Part shown: piece by piece, positions 53,124-64,000 of the stretch
Position numbering within the stretch: position 1 is the first letter of the stretch
Layout: each line of letters opens with the position of its first letter
NCBI GenBank assembly: GCA_030340625.1
Contig: JAOPHQ010002041.1
Span: forward strand, 67,001 to 131,000
Reading direction: 5' to 3'
Length of the DNA: 64,000 nt
From: Merluccius polli
Taxonomy: Eukaryota; Chordata; Actinopteri; Gadiformes; Merlucciidae
Program-made: the position numbers and the translations under genes
Notes under the pieces: model-generated
Database searches by the model: none
Told to the model about the DNA's origin: nothing
What the model saw: the letters and a program-made list of their open reading frames with translations, nothing else

Positions 53124-54253
53124 CAGTACGTTTACATGCACAGAATAAATCGATTAAAGTCATTGCTCGTCTATGCTCCGCAACTGGTCAACTGCAATTG
53201 TCCGCGTATACATGGCGGCGAGTAATCCGATTCATTGGCCGGAGCATGTCATACCCCGGTACGATAGGTGGCGCTGTGCCCATTTCAACTAGTGGTAGTA
53301 GAGCCACCGGTTGACCCCTTTACGTCACCAGCAACAACAAACTCATTCGAGAAAGCGATGTTTCAGCAGACAGCTGTCAGTTCACTTCGGGTGATAATCA
53401 TTTCTCCGCCGCTCCACTGTTCCTCTCGGTCGTATGCCGACTCGGTCGTCCGCGGAGCGGTCCGCATACGACCGAGAGGAACAGCGGAGCGGCGGAGAAA
53501 CGATATGGACCCGAAGTGAACTGACAGCTGTCTGCTGAAACATCGCTTTCTCCTCCATGTCGCGTTTCAGTCTGGACTTCAGAGAGTCAAAGCCAAAGTT
53601 AATTTCCCCCAATTCCTTTTCCCCATGGGCGAGATAAACCCGACTAGGACTCTTTACTTGTTGTGTACCAGAGAGTCGGAGAACCCGACGCAGTCTGTAA
53701 GATTCATATATCAGAGAATGCCGCCGTCAGTTCGGCCGCGGCGCAATGAATGAATAAAGATCGTAGTTATTTTACAACCTCGTTGATGAGCAATATTTAG
53801 AAAAACATGTACTTTAAATTCAGCCTTGGGTTAAATCGAAGCGTAGTGTCCGCGTGCTTCCACCTTTAATGAATGCCATGCGCGCTCCCGCGGCCGGGAC
53901 ACAATTCTTATAGCGCCACCTTTTTAAATAAATCGCCGTTTCTCGTTATCCCTTATCCGACGGCGACAACAACAACAAGAAGACTATCGTCTTCTTCTAC
54001 TTCCCGTTCACGGCCCCGGGAAAAGATCTCGAGCATGCGCAGAACGCAATTCAACGGATAATCCAATCCGACTGGTTACATGCACGCTTAGTCGACTATG
54101 AATCGCATAATCTAGGGGTCTTAACCTGATAATGAGAGAGTCGACTCGAACCGATTTTAGCCTGATTAAGGTGTATACATGCATCTTAGTAATCCAATCA
54201 TTGTTGGGTTAAGCCAAAAAGTCGACTTTCTTGAGTGTCATGTAAACGCACTG
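53124..54253. mobile_element. non-autonomous DNA transposon in ZNF-6 exon 4
   Basis: Same element, same position and same AGT duplication (53121-53123, 54254-54256) as 17800-19233, but about 300 bp shorter, having only one copy of the internal direct repeat. The shared site shows that the insertion predates duplication of this 3' segment. Confidence 0.85.
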
Positions 54254-54550
54254 AGTGTGGCAAGACTTTCAGTGATCCAGGTTATTTTAAGGTACATCAG
54301 CGCATTCACATCACACGGTCTTCTATCCTACTAGGATATTATACAATGTAATTGGCGTTTATTGTTGTGGTTTAATGAGGTCAGGGTGCATCAGATGTTC
54401 TCATAGCAGCACAAAGCGGTCCGTCACCATCATTTTAAGAGGTCTGTTCTACCTTTAACCTGATGTGATCACATTCTTAATGCCTAGTTGACCAATCAGA
54501 TTACTTAATTGGAACTACCCATTGTATAATTGATGACATCCCTACTCCAG

Positions 54551-54930
54551 GTACACCGACGTCTTCACACAGGAGAGAGAAAATCAACACCCAAACACAT
54601 GTCTTGAAGAAAGAAAATAGTATCCAAACATCTGTAATGTGGTCCTTACTGTTGTGTCATGAATCTCCAAGTAGTCTATTTCTTCTACTCATTTGTTTTC
54701 AGATAGTTTATACTCCATGGCCATGCCATTCACCTTGTTTTCCTCACCCATCTCCTCATCTGCAGGTTATTTCCTCATTAGTCCCTCAGTTTATATACCT
54801 GTCCACTTCCCTTTGTTCCCTCACAGATTGTCTTTGCATTGTGCTTCGTTCGATGGCATTCGCTACCTGACTCCCTTTGTCATAGATTCTGTTTTTTGTC
54901 TTTTTAAATAAACCGTGTGGATTTTTGCTG
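54551..54930 (+). other. ZNF-6 terminal exon
   Basis: Acceptor ctactccag|gtacaccg; AATAAA at 54907-54912. Confidence 0.6.
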
Positions 54931-55049
54931 GTCATTTTGTCGTGCTTGGGTTCACCTCTGTTCTTGTTCAGTGAGTGTGACAATATGTAAACTTGTTACA
55001 CTTATAATTATGGTGTGCTGGTGTTTCTCTGAAGAAACACCAGCACAAA

Positions 55050-56804
55050 CACACAAAGTGAAGAAGTAAAACATCTGTTTTTCTAATCTGACATGTAGAT
55101 TGATATTTGCTGTTTGATATGTAACGTTAAGTATGTAAAGGTTGAGCCGAGATAACTTTGATTATTGAGGAATAATGATTTATTGTTCATATTCATTCAA
55201 TTTTAAAATGATTGTCAATGTTCACACATCTATGGAAGCATTTTAAGGACAATCAAATGAAAATGCAATAGAGAGGTGCAGGAATGAGTCCTAAAACCCG
55301 GAAATCCGTTAGCATTTTGGCACTTCCAGTTCTCAAAGTCAACAGGTTTTTTGAATGGGTTTTTAGTTAGATGCCTGAAATAAGAGCTGTGGTTTTACAC
55401 AAGCTTAAGAGATGGCCGTTTTGGTCTGCGACATAAATTATGTCAGTAAATACCCCGCTGGTGAATTTTGAAGCTTTGACGTGTCTTAAAAAACTTCTGG
55501 TGATTGCATTTACGCTTCAAAAATCATAGTTGGTGAAGATTATCTTGCTTAACAAAACGTGAGTATCAGACATTTTTGTTTGCCACAACGCTTATGTTCT
55601 GCAATAATGCAAAATCCCTTGGCTTTTTGTCGAGGGAACCCAGGGCGACACTAACTTCCAGGTTGGCCTACAAAAATACATCATCCCTGCACCACTCTAT
55701 AGCACTAATGCTTTTTATTTTTCATAATATAAACGGCATTATTTGAGTCAAATAAAATGAAAATGCAATCATACAATTAGCATTTGATTTTTGCCAAACA
55801 TGCCCGCTTTAAAGTGGACATATTCAAATGCAAAGGAAAATCAATTTGCATTTTCAAACTATGCTCCGCTAGCCTGGCAAGCCAGACCCACATCAGAAAG
55901 ATGTCGGGTCTGGCACTACTCCATTGGCAGTGTGGGCGGGATAAACGGTTGTCTTTCAAGTTCCCTCTGCACGCAATAGGATAGCGCTACAACAGCCGCG
56001 TGAAGCTGGCCCCCCATGTTATTCAGAAATTATTAAAAACACTGCTATTCGTTTGTGCCGTAAAAATTATCGTTTGTGCTGTTAAGGGTTTTAAGTAATT
56101 AAACTTTACATTTTCTGGCCAGTGACGTCACTCAGCCCCCCATACTTGTCCACATTTCCCCAAAATAGTCTCAATCGTTTGTGCTACGTTTGTGCTGATT
56201 TGTGCCGTCAAAAGAAACATTTGTGCTACTTCGGTTTTTAAGTTATCAGGCTTTATTTGTTACACGCGTGACGTCACCCAGCCCCCCATCAATGTCCAAA
56301 TCTCACCAAAATGGTCTCAATCGTTTGTGCTACGTTTGTGCTGATTTGTGCCGTCAAAAGAAACATTTGTGCTACTTCGGTTTTTAAGTTATCGGGCTTT
56401 ATTTGTTACACGCGTGACGTCACCCAGCCCCCCATCAATGTCCAAATCTCACCAAAATGGTCTCAATCGTTAGTGCTATGTTTGTGCTGATTTGTGCTGT
56501 TAAAAGTAACATTTGTCCTACTTCGGTTTTCATGTTAGCATGCTTTATTACAGCGGACCAAGGGCTCTCGGTCTGCGTTTTTCCATATTAGTTTTCCATA
56601 TTAGTTTGTACATATTAATACTATTAAGAAATTAATCTGTAAGTCCTACACACTGACCGGGGGGGTGCTGCGCGATTCTTGAAACATTATAATTTTTTTG
56701 AACCATCGCTTTGGCGCCCCCCTGGTGCGGCGCCCCTATGCGCCGCATACAGCGCATACTCGCTTTTTGCGCCACTGGTCCGAGGACAGCAGCCCTCTCG
56801 GACA
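55050..56804. other. 3' flank of unit 6 with three CRE-like repeats
   Basis: TGACGTCA at 56123-56130, 56269-56276 and 56415-56422, again 146 bp apart. Otherwise the same as unit 5. No gene seen. Confidence 0.65.
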
Positions 56805-56904
56805 CAGGCAGGCGATGGGTCGGCAACAGGCGGGTAGTCAGGCAGGCGACGGGTCGGCAACAGGCGGGTAGTCAGGCAGGCAGGGTTCAGCAACAGGCGG
56901 GTAG
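56805..56904. repeat. minisatellite 3, unit 6 (3 copies)
   Basis: The shortest copy of the 34-bp array. Confidence 0.93.
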
Positions 56905-57871
56905 CAGTGGAGGCTTCTATAAGACTACAGGTGAAGCAGTGCTTCACCTAAAAAAAAAAAAAATCTTACAATAATCCCATTTTCAGTGCTTTGAAACAGA
57001 AATACAGTCAGTAAGACGAGCTGTTTTCCTGAAATCAATTCTGTGAGTGACAACAGCGCCACCCGCTGTGGAACAGATAATTACAGTGAAGCAGACTTTA
57101 CTTCTGCTTCACCACCATACGTCACTTTTCCCATTGACTTCAATGTAAATCAGTGAAACTCAGGCGGCTCGTGGTTTTTTTCTGTTTCTATTGATCCTTA
57201 TGGCAGATAAGTCCCGCCCCTGAAGCAGTGACCGATAGGGTAGAATTTGATTGACACAACACTCTGGCCAGTCACCGCCTTCATTAGGCAGCTATCGTGA
57301 ACTGACTTCGACAGTGAAGACTGACGAACACATACATCATTTGTTGAACATTCATTTAATAAGATACACTTTTTTTTCTGCGTCTGTGAAACTTGGCACT
57401 TAGAAGGAACTCCAGCTGGTATGTAAGGGATAATGCCCGACGAGGTGTCCATTAACACAAATGAATGGACGACGCGGAGGCGCAAAGTCCATTCATATAA
57501 TATCTAATCAATTAATAATACTTTAATGTGTTTTAGAGTTAAAATCGTGAGTTCTTTTTTTATTTTTACAAGTCGAGCGGACTATTTAATATCTCCCTTA
57601 TGCAGGCGTTGCCAAGCAACGTGGCCATAGCATCTTCATAGCCTCAACGTCTTTCCTAGGTGTACATCAAAGATAAGATTATAGAGCTCTATAATCTTCA
57701 GCCAATCAGAATCGAGTATTCACCCAGACCATGGTAAGTAGCGTTATCTCTAAAGGTGTTAACATTTCTTCTGTTGATGTTAAGGACTTGGCTCTTTCTG
57801 ATCATTTCTGTGTGTTCTTTGACGTACAGATCACTACAGATCACTCCAAATGTTCAGTTAACCTCTGTGTC
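56905..57871. repeat. inter-unit block before ZNF-7, with LINE relic
   Basis: Full-length copy of the block at 10285. Palindrome at 57677-57696, LINE endonuclease relic at about 57740-57871. Confidence 0.55.
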
Positions 57872-58366
57872 TGTTAGCACATATAACAACAGGCTGTAAT
57901 ATCCTCACATAGCCACAAGGGAACAGGACCAAATATATAATCTGTATTAACCGCACCTGGCCACCAGATGGCAGCATACATAATACACTAGGAGCCGAGC
58001 ACACTGGGGGCGGGCGCTCAACACTAGCCAATCAAAACATAGTACACGTCATAGAGGCCACGCCTACCAGGTACTAACGAGCGCACACAAGCAGGAGAGG
58101 GCAGAGACTCTACAGGCAGCTATCTATTAGATATCCAGCTAAGAGTCGCTCCACGCGTGAATTATACAATTCCTCTCCTTTTGCTTCATAGGTAATAGAC
58201 CAAAACCTATAACAAATAAAGTGAGTTAAAAGCGATCCTCTTCCTCAAACAACACAACAACTTGGCGACCCCGGCGTGATTCAGAGAGGAGAGGCAACGG
58301 ACGGGGGAAGCGGGGCCACGCGGCAGCGCACGTCTCGCCATCTCTGTCACAGCGCCATCAAAACAG
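57872..58366 (+). promoter_or_regulatory. ZNF-7 LTR promoter and exon 1 leader
   Basis: LTR candidate 57872-58259, PBS-like site 58263-58280, donor at 58366/58367. Confidence 0.65.
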
Positions 58367-58418
58367 GTAAGCAGAACCTATTGACTATATAGAGGAAGCA
58401 AATGGCCAGAAATATATG

Positions 58419-58686
58419 ATTAGTTTTGCTGAAGGTTAGAGTCCTTAGCGTTTCTTATTAATTGTGCTTAAGGTTAGACTCCTTGGCGTTTCTCATTAAT
58501 TTTGCTGAAGGGTAGAGTCCTTGGCGTTTCTTATTAATTTAGCTGAAGGTTAGAGTCCTTGGCGTTTCTCATTAATTTTGCTGAAGGTTAGAGTCCTTGG
58601 CGTTTCTCATTAATTTTGCTGAAGGTTAGAGTCCTTGGCGTTTCTCATTAATTTTGCTTAAGGTTAGAGTCCTTGGTGTTTTTTTA
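58419..58686 (+). repeat. minisatellite 1, unit 7 (7 copies)
   Basis: 38-bp unit with several private variants (agactcc, gggtagag). Confidence 0.93.
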
Positions 58687-58852
58687 AGGCTGAAGTCTCG
58701 TATGATACTGTGTTAAATTCGGATGTGTAGAAACCTGGGAAACCAGTGGAGTTGTATCAGATGCGATAAGATGTTGACTGGGAACATATTGCTGGCAATG
58801 TTTCCATCCTCAAAGAGCTAAGCTAACTTGCATGAATCATAATACCTTTTGT

Positions 58853-59178
58853 GGGCTTTGTCTCCCACTAAGAGGAGTGGGGGAAGTGCATGTCTTGTGA
58901 GGCTTTGTCTCCCACTAAGAGGAGTGGGGGAAGTGCATGTCTTGTGAGGCTTTGTCTCCCACTAAGAGGAGTGGGGGAAGTGCATGTCTTGTGAGGCTTT
59001 GTCTCCCACTAAGAGGAGTGGGGGAAGTGCATGTCTTGTGAGGCTTTGTCTCCACTAAGAGCAGTGGGGGAAGTGCATGTCTTGTGAGGCTTTGTCTCCC
59101 ACTAAGAGGAGTGGGGGAAGTGCATGTCTTGTGAGGCTTTGTCTCCCACTAAGAGGAGTGGGGGAAGTGCATGTCTTG
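58853..59178 (+). repeat. minisatellite 2, unit 7 (7 copies)
   Basis: 47-bp unit, seven copies. The fifth lacks one C and has gagcag. Confidence 0.95.
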
Positions 59179-59676
59179 GGGGTTATCAGTTTTATGGCCC
59201 CAGGTGTGGCCAATGTTTAGACTACAAAAGGGGAGAGAAAGAGAGTAAACTTACCTTTCACTCTAATTTAAAGATATATATTAAACAGTGCCAGTAGACT
59301 CGAACACATGCACACATAGACACTAGGGCTGCACGATCTTGGGAAAATATGCGATATGCGATAACATTGTTGAGTATGCGATGACGATATAACTTGCGAT
59401 ATTTCAATATTTAATGTTTTTCTTCATTCTACTTGCTGCTAGACTATTAAAACAAGAAATGCATCGTATGCATGCAATGCAACATAACTTTTATTGGGAA
59501 AATTGCCCCACTTGAAACATTTTCTTATATGGTCAACACAATTAAGATGAAATAAATAAAAACAATAAAACTGCTTAAAGCATTCATAATAAATTTAAAT
59601 AATAAACATTTTTTTTTCTGACCACTAATTTGTTGAGCTAAGAAGGTGTTGCAGAATGGGTTCCGAGGCATACATG

Positions 59677-60480
59677 GGGGGTATTGCACAAAAGTCGGAT
59701 AAGGGATTAAGCCGGGATTTGTTTACGGATTTAGGTATCCTGGCTATATTTTAGCCTCAAGTCGGTTGCATGAAAGCAGCTCACACTTTTCCCGGCTAAG
59801 TTACCATGGTAACAAGTATGTTGCATCATTTTAATTATCCCGAATTAAAATATTACATATTTATTTCTCATTTCATTTAAATCTGTTGGCTGTTTTTTAT
59901 ATTGATTAAGTGTTATTACTCAGGCCAACACAGTTAAGTCTATATTTTTTCATACTATGACACATTTACGTTTATGAAAGTCCGCCTTTATTACGCAACT
60001 GCAGCGCATTTGGAAATGTCAACAAACAGATGAGCGCAACGCTTATGTCATATGTATAAAATGTATTTTAATCACACAATCGAACCTTTGCAACATGTGA
60101 AACAGCCCATTGGCTACCATGCAGAATACGCTGTTTTACATTTCAAATGTCAACTCGCACAGACGTCACCGAGTCCGAGTCCGAACCCGACCCGGCCCGT
60201 CGGGTCCCGTCGGGTCCCCTCGGGTCCCGTCGGGCTTGGGTCGGGTATCCAATAAGGAGCTGTTCAGCGGCCGTGATGTATGAAACGTTCCGATCGGTGA
60301 TTCTGTGAGCGATCGCGAGGTCTATTCTAGCTTCACCTGACGTTTCTCTATAGCTCTGAGCCGGGCCTATGTATCCTGGATTGGCAAGCGTGCAACCGAA
60401 TAAGCCAGGATACCGCCCTAGCAGGATAGTCCAAGTCGCGCTTACTCAATTATCCTATCCGACTTTTGTGCAATACCCCC
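59677..60480. mobile_element. DNA element with GGGGGTATTGCAC inverted ends
   Basis: GGGGGTATTGCACAAAAGTC at the left and its complement at the right (gacttttgtgcaataccccc). The flanks ATG/ATG suggest a 3-bp target duplication. It contains CCCGTCGGGT-type short repeats at 60195-60245. No transposase is seen. Confidence 0.75.
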
Positions 60481-60610
60481 ATGATGTCATGAAAAACAAC
60501 ATCAAATAACAATAATAAAAACAAAAATACACCATTATGGTGAGTTATTGGCCAAAAAGGCTAGCACAAGGAAACATGTGCAACAATGTAGTTAAACTAA
60601 AATACACCCG

Positions 60611-61176
60611 GGGGGTATTGCACAAAACTAGGATACATAAATCCAGGATAATTGAGTAAGCGCGGCTTGGACTGTTCTGCTCGGCGGTATCCTGGCTTAT
60701 TCGGTTGCACGATTGCCAAGCCAGGATAAATAGGCGCGGCTAAGTCACGTCAGGTGAAGCTAGTTGGGATAAGCGGCTTGAATGGACCTCGCGATCGCTC
60801 ACAGAATCACCGATCGGAACATGGCGTTTCATACGTCACGGCCGCTGGATACCCGACCCGGCCCGTCGGGACCCGAGGGGACCCGACGGGCCGGGTCGGG
60901 TTCGGACTCGGTGACGTCTGCGCGATTTGAAATGTGCAATTTAAAACAGCTTATTATGCATCGTAGCCAATGGGCTGTTTCACATGTTGCAAAGGTTCGG
61001 CTGTGTGATTAAAATACATTTTATAAATATGACATAAGCGTTGCGCTCACCTGTTTGTTGACATTTCCAAATGCGCTGCAGTTGCGTAATAAAGGCGGAC
61101 TTTCATAAACACAAACGTAGGCTAAATGTGTCATAGTATGAAACAATATAGACTTTAACTGTGTTGGCCTGAGTAA
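60611..61176 (-). mobile_element. second copy of the same element, inverted and truncated
   Basis: Begins gggggtattgcacaaaacta and reads as the reverse complement of 60480 back to about 59925. It is cut at 61176-61184 by the next element. The two copies form an inverted repeat of about 550 bp per arm. Confidence 0.75.
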
Positions 61177-61184
61177 TAACACTT

Positions 61185-62324
61185 CAGAGATGTTCACAAG
61201 TCATTTTTTGCAAGTCCAAGTCGAGTCTCAAGTCTTTGAGCTCGAGTCCAAGTCAAGTCTCAAGTCTTTGAGGGTAAATTCAAGTCAAGTCTCAAGTCTT
61301 TTGCCACAAGTCCAAGTCAAGTCTCAAGTCTTCGATATTGCCGATTTTTGCGATTTTTTTTGTTTGCTTTTTTAAACACCAAACCAAAAAATGCACATCA
61401 CATGTGAGTCAGTTTTAAAGATTTATTTAACATTATTTGAAATGACATACAAATAACAATAGAAAGAATATATCAGCAGCACCAAATGAAAAATAAGTCA
61501 TAATGTATATGGGTCACACAAAAGGAAATAAAATATAATCTCATAATTTAACAGGGGTTTTTTTGCAGAAAAATTAACATGTCTGCCTTGTCCGTCATGA
61601 TCCTCCAGATTTTTAATATACTATACAACTGTATTACTCATGTTTCTCGCCAAAATCTCAATTTCCCTTTTCTTTACGTTACACTTGAACGCATCATGAT
61701 AACCTAATAGTCGTTTTACTGAGCCAACCTGAACACATCATCACGCAGCACGTCTGAATCTTTATTTACTTTTAAATATAACTAGTTTGTATGCTGCCGA
61801 TTACAACACGGATTTCACAATTGGATTACTATTTTTAACTAACGGGACAAGCAGGGGTGGACTGGCCATCGGGCGTACCGGGTGAGCCGATGCACATTTT
61901 TGGGCCGGTCCAGGACTGTCATAATTAGGGTTTTAATAATCGTATTTAACCGTATAACTGCACACAACTTTATTTAAAAGCAATCAAATGTAAAACATGT
62001 GTGTTTGTATTTTGGTGTCCGGTGCGTGTGGATGTGCGGCGGCTCCTCCGGCGGAGCGGTTCATGTTAATAGCGGAGTCCGGGAGGGTTCACCTTCACGG
62101 CGTAGTTACGAGGGATGTGCGACTATCGTCTTAAAAAATACTAAAGTGTTTTTTAAAGTTAGAAAGATATTAGATATTCAACCGGTATTCACGCTCCGAA
62201 TTACAGCGATCAGACACGGGGAACTAAAGCCGCGATCACCGGTATGAGTCCCGTATGTCTAGCGGTGTCTAGCGGTGTCTACCTGCCCCCCCGTCGGTCG
62301 GAGGTCCGGGGTGGCTTACGATCG

Positions 62325-62387
<63 letters not shown>

Positions 62388-62847
62388 TGACGCGACTCGA
62401 GGGACACACAATTACGTTACAGGACCTACGGGAGAAAAAAAAAAACGACGAGACTCGATAAGCCCAAACGTTATTGATTTTCGGGTTTTGAAAAAAGTGG
62501 AACCGGGTCCTTGATGGAACCGGGTTTCGATCCCCATCCCTATGTGTGAGTGTGCGCTCATAGCGCATGCGTAACGTTGCGCATTTTGGCTGCAGGGCAG
62601 GAGACATGAAGCTCGTCATACGTTTCCCCAAAGTATATGCGCCAATAAAAGAAAATAGAAACATATGAATGAATTTAGATTTAAAAAGCAACAATAGCTT
62701 GCCAACAAGTTGTTGACGAGTCTCGAAGCTCGAGTCCGAGTCAAGTCTGAAGTCTTTTGGGTCGAGTCCAAGTCAAGTCTGAAGTCACTGTTTTTGCGAC
62801 TTAAGTGCGACTCGAGTCCGAGTCTCAGACTCGAGTCCCCATGTCTG
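61185..62847. mobile_element. hAT-type element with 8-bp TAACACTT duplication
   Basis: Ends CAGAGATG and CATGTCTG. The target duplication is at 61177-61184 and 62848-62855. Both sub-terminal regions are full of aagtcaagtctcaagtc-like repeats. A further insertion appears to lie inside from about 61853 (caggggtggactggccatcg) to about 62540 (cgatccccatcc). Confidence 0.7.
62325..62386. repeat. 62-bp poly(C) run
   Basis: Uninterrupted C (G on the other strand). It may be unstable or of uncertain length in the assembly. It encodes spurious poly-Pro and poly-Gly frames. Confidence 0.95.
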
Positions 62848-63124
62848 TAACACTTATTATTGGCCAAAAAGGCTAGCACAAGGAAACATGTGCAACAATT
62901 TAGTTAAAGTAAAATACACCTGGTCAAACAAACACGACAACGCTCCCTCAACAACTTAAACACCATGTGCTTAAACTGGTGGGGGGCGGGCTTATCAGGC
63001 AGCATGACAGCATCGGATTGGTCAAATGCAGTGGGTCTATGCTATAGCAATATCACACACCGGGAGCATAGACAAGATCTCGTGGGAGCTTGCAGGACCT
63101 GATAAATTTACAAATCCCTGTAAG

Positions 63125-63599
63125 CAGGGCCGGTTTTACCGATGGGCAATGTGGGCGACCGCCCAGGGCGCAATCTATGTGAGGGCGCACCAGCGCGCCC
63201 TAAAAAAAACTGAAATAAAAACAAAACTCGCCAGTTTTCTAGACTACCGCTCATTTCCATGTCAGGTTAGTGGAGTGGGCGCTGGGGCGCCCTCATTGTC
63301 ACGTCAACTTGCTGGACAGTAGTCGAGTTGTAAAGGCACGGGGGGGGGGGGGGGGGGGGTGGATTTTTATTATTACCGATCTCATTCTATTGATGCGATG
63401 TGCACTTAACAAGTATACATGTTTGCAGTGATTGGTCCCGTGATAACGGTGGTGCAGCGGTAGTGTCTCTGCATGCCATGCGGGCGACCCGGGTTCAAAT
63501 CCCGGGTGGGAGAGTTTTTTTTTCTTTTTTCGTCCGGGGGGGGGGGGGGGCACAAGGGATGGTTCGCCCAGGGCGCAAATCTAGCCAGGACCGCCTCTG
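63125..63599. mobile_element. non-autonomous hAT-type element with tRNA-like segment (unit 7)
   Basis: Same element, site and CCTGTAAG duplication (63117-63124, 63600-63607) as in unit 4. G runs of 20 (63340-63359) and 15. The tRNA-Gly-like A and B boxes are at about 63449-63505. Shared insertion shows units 4 and 7 have a common origin here. Confidence 0.85.
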
Positions 63600-63668
63600 C
63601 CTGTAAGCCATATTTGGAGTTCAGGCACTCCACCATAGGTTTTAATCCTCAGACTCCATGTTTAGAGT

Positions 63669-63797
63669 CAGTGTGCCCGCCTCCTAGTGTATTATGTATG
63701 CTGCCATCTGGTGGCCAGGTGCGGTTAATACAGCTTATATATCTGGTCCTGTTCCCTTGTGGCTATGTGAGGATATTACAGCCTGTTGTTATATGTA
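63669..63797 (-). repeat. inverted LTR fragment, unit 7
   Basis: Reverse complement of about 57880-58005 of the same unit's LTR. Confidence 0.85.
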
Positions 63798-63920
63798 CTG
63801 TTTTTTTTCGTTACAATAGTTATATAGTGCAGTTTGTATGCGCATTTTTTGAATATTAATTAATTCAGTTTTAAATATTACAGTATAATATATATAGATT
63901 TAATAATCTCTCTCTCCTAG

Positions 63921-64000
63921 GAGTGAAATCCCAGCTGACACAGCGCAGGTATTACCCTGTCCCCAGTGTCAGAGGCGCCATGGTGATCTGTACGGCCGAC
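63921..64000 (+). CDS. ZNF-7 exon 2, start only
   Basis: Acceptor tctctcctag|gagtg and the first 80 bp of exon 2, including the conserved uORF ATG at 63979. The window ends before the position that tells open from TAA-bearing copies. Confidence 0.6.

Larger units (their letters stand above)
59324..63026. mobile_element. composite hAT insertion in intron 1 of ZNF-7
   Basis: The left end TAGGGCTGCACGAT follows ATAGACAC (59316-59323), the same site as the unit 4 element at 31638. Its right terminus and about 140 bp of intron are deleted: tggtcaaat joins gcagtgggtct near 63026. The inside is filled with three further elements. A roughly 65-bp stretch (ttggccaaaaaggctagcac...) occurs at both 60548 and 62862. 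Confidence 0.75.

Noticed and set aside
62269..62694. 141-aa and 79-aa frames with poly-Gly or poly-Pro
   Set aside because: Produced by the 62-base C run.

Overview
The window looks like teleost fish genomic DNA. It is a tandem cluster of C2H2 zinc-finger (ZNF) genes, all on the + strand, embedded in DNA transposons (several hAT-like elements with 8-bp target duplications), an L2/Rex1-like LINE relic, minisatellites, and one large BEL/Pao-type LTR retrotransposon. I see no prokaryotic features. Species cannot be fixed from sequence alone.

Layout. 1-3218: left flank with a possible end of an unrelated gene (67-462), a purine-rich tandem repeat and transposon debris. ZNF-1: about 3308-10284. 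ZNF-2: about 11110-21664. ZNF-3: about 22490-29267. ZNF-4: about 30064-36877, followed by a BEL/Pao element at 37020-44974 that replaces the end of unit 4 and the start of unit 5. ZNF-5: 44975-50574. ZNF-6: 50575-56904, which has no promoter. ZNF-7: from about 57733, running off the window in its second exon and carrying nested transposons in intron 1.

Common unit plan. (1) A retroviral-type LTR, a tRNA-primer-binding-like site and a short leader ending in a splice donor (exon 1). (2) Intron 1 with two minisatellites (about 38 bp and 47 bp) and an inverted piece of the same LTR. (3) Exon 2, with two fingers but no in-frame ATG. (4) One to four zinc-finger cassette exons, each a multiple of 84 bp, all phase 0 and all joined between helix positions +5 and +6 of a finger. 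(5) A conserved TAA stop 48 nt before the last splice donor. (6) A terminal exon with AATAAA. (7) A 3' flank with 146-bp repeats carrying TGACGTCA and a third, G-rich minisatellite (about 34 bp).

Predicted proteins start at an ATG inside the first finger of exon 3. They are pure finger arrays with no KRAB, FINZ, SCAN or BTB region visible. ZNF-2, -4, -5 and -6 each come to 11 fingers (308-309 aa) although the fingers are divided among exons differently (6+2+2+1, 8+1+2, 11, 9+2). ZNF-1 and ZNF-3 have 13 (365 aa) and are near-identical copies about 18.55 kb apart. Variation is concentrated at the DNA-contact positions of the helices, while framework and TGEKP linkers are nearly constant. I infer a fast-evolving array built by unequal exchange, with an endogenous retroviral LTR supplying the promoter and first exon.
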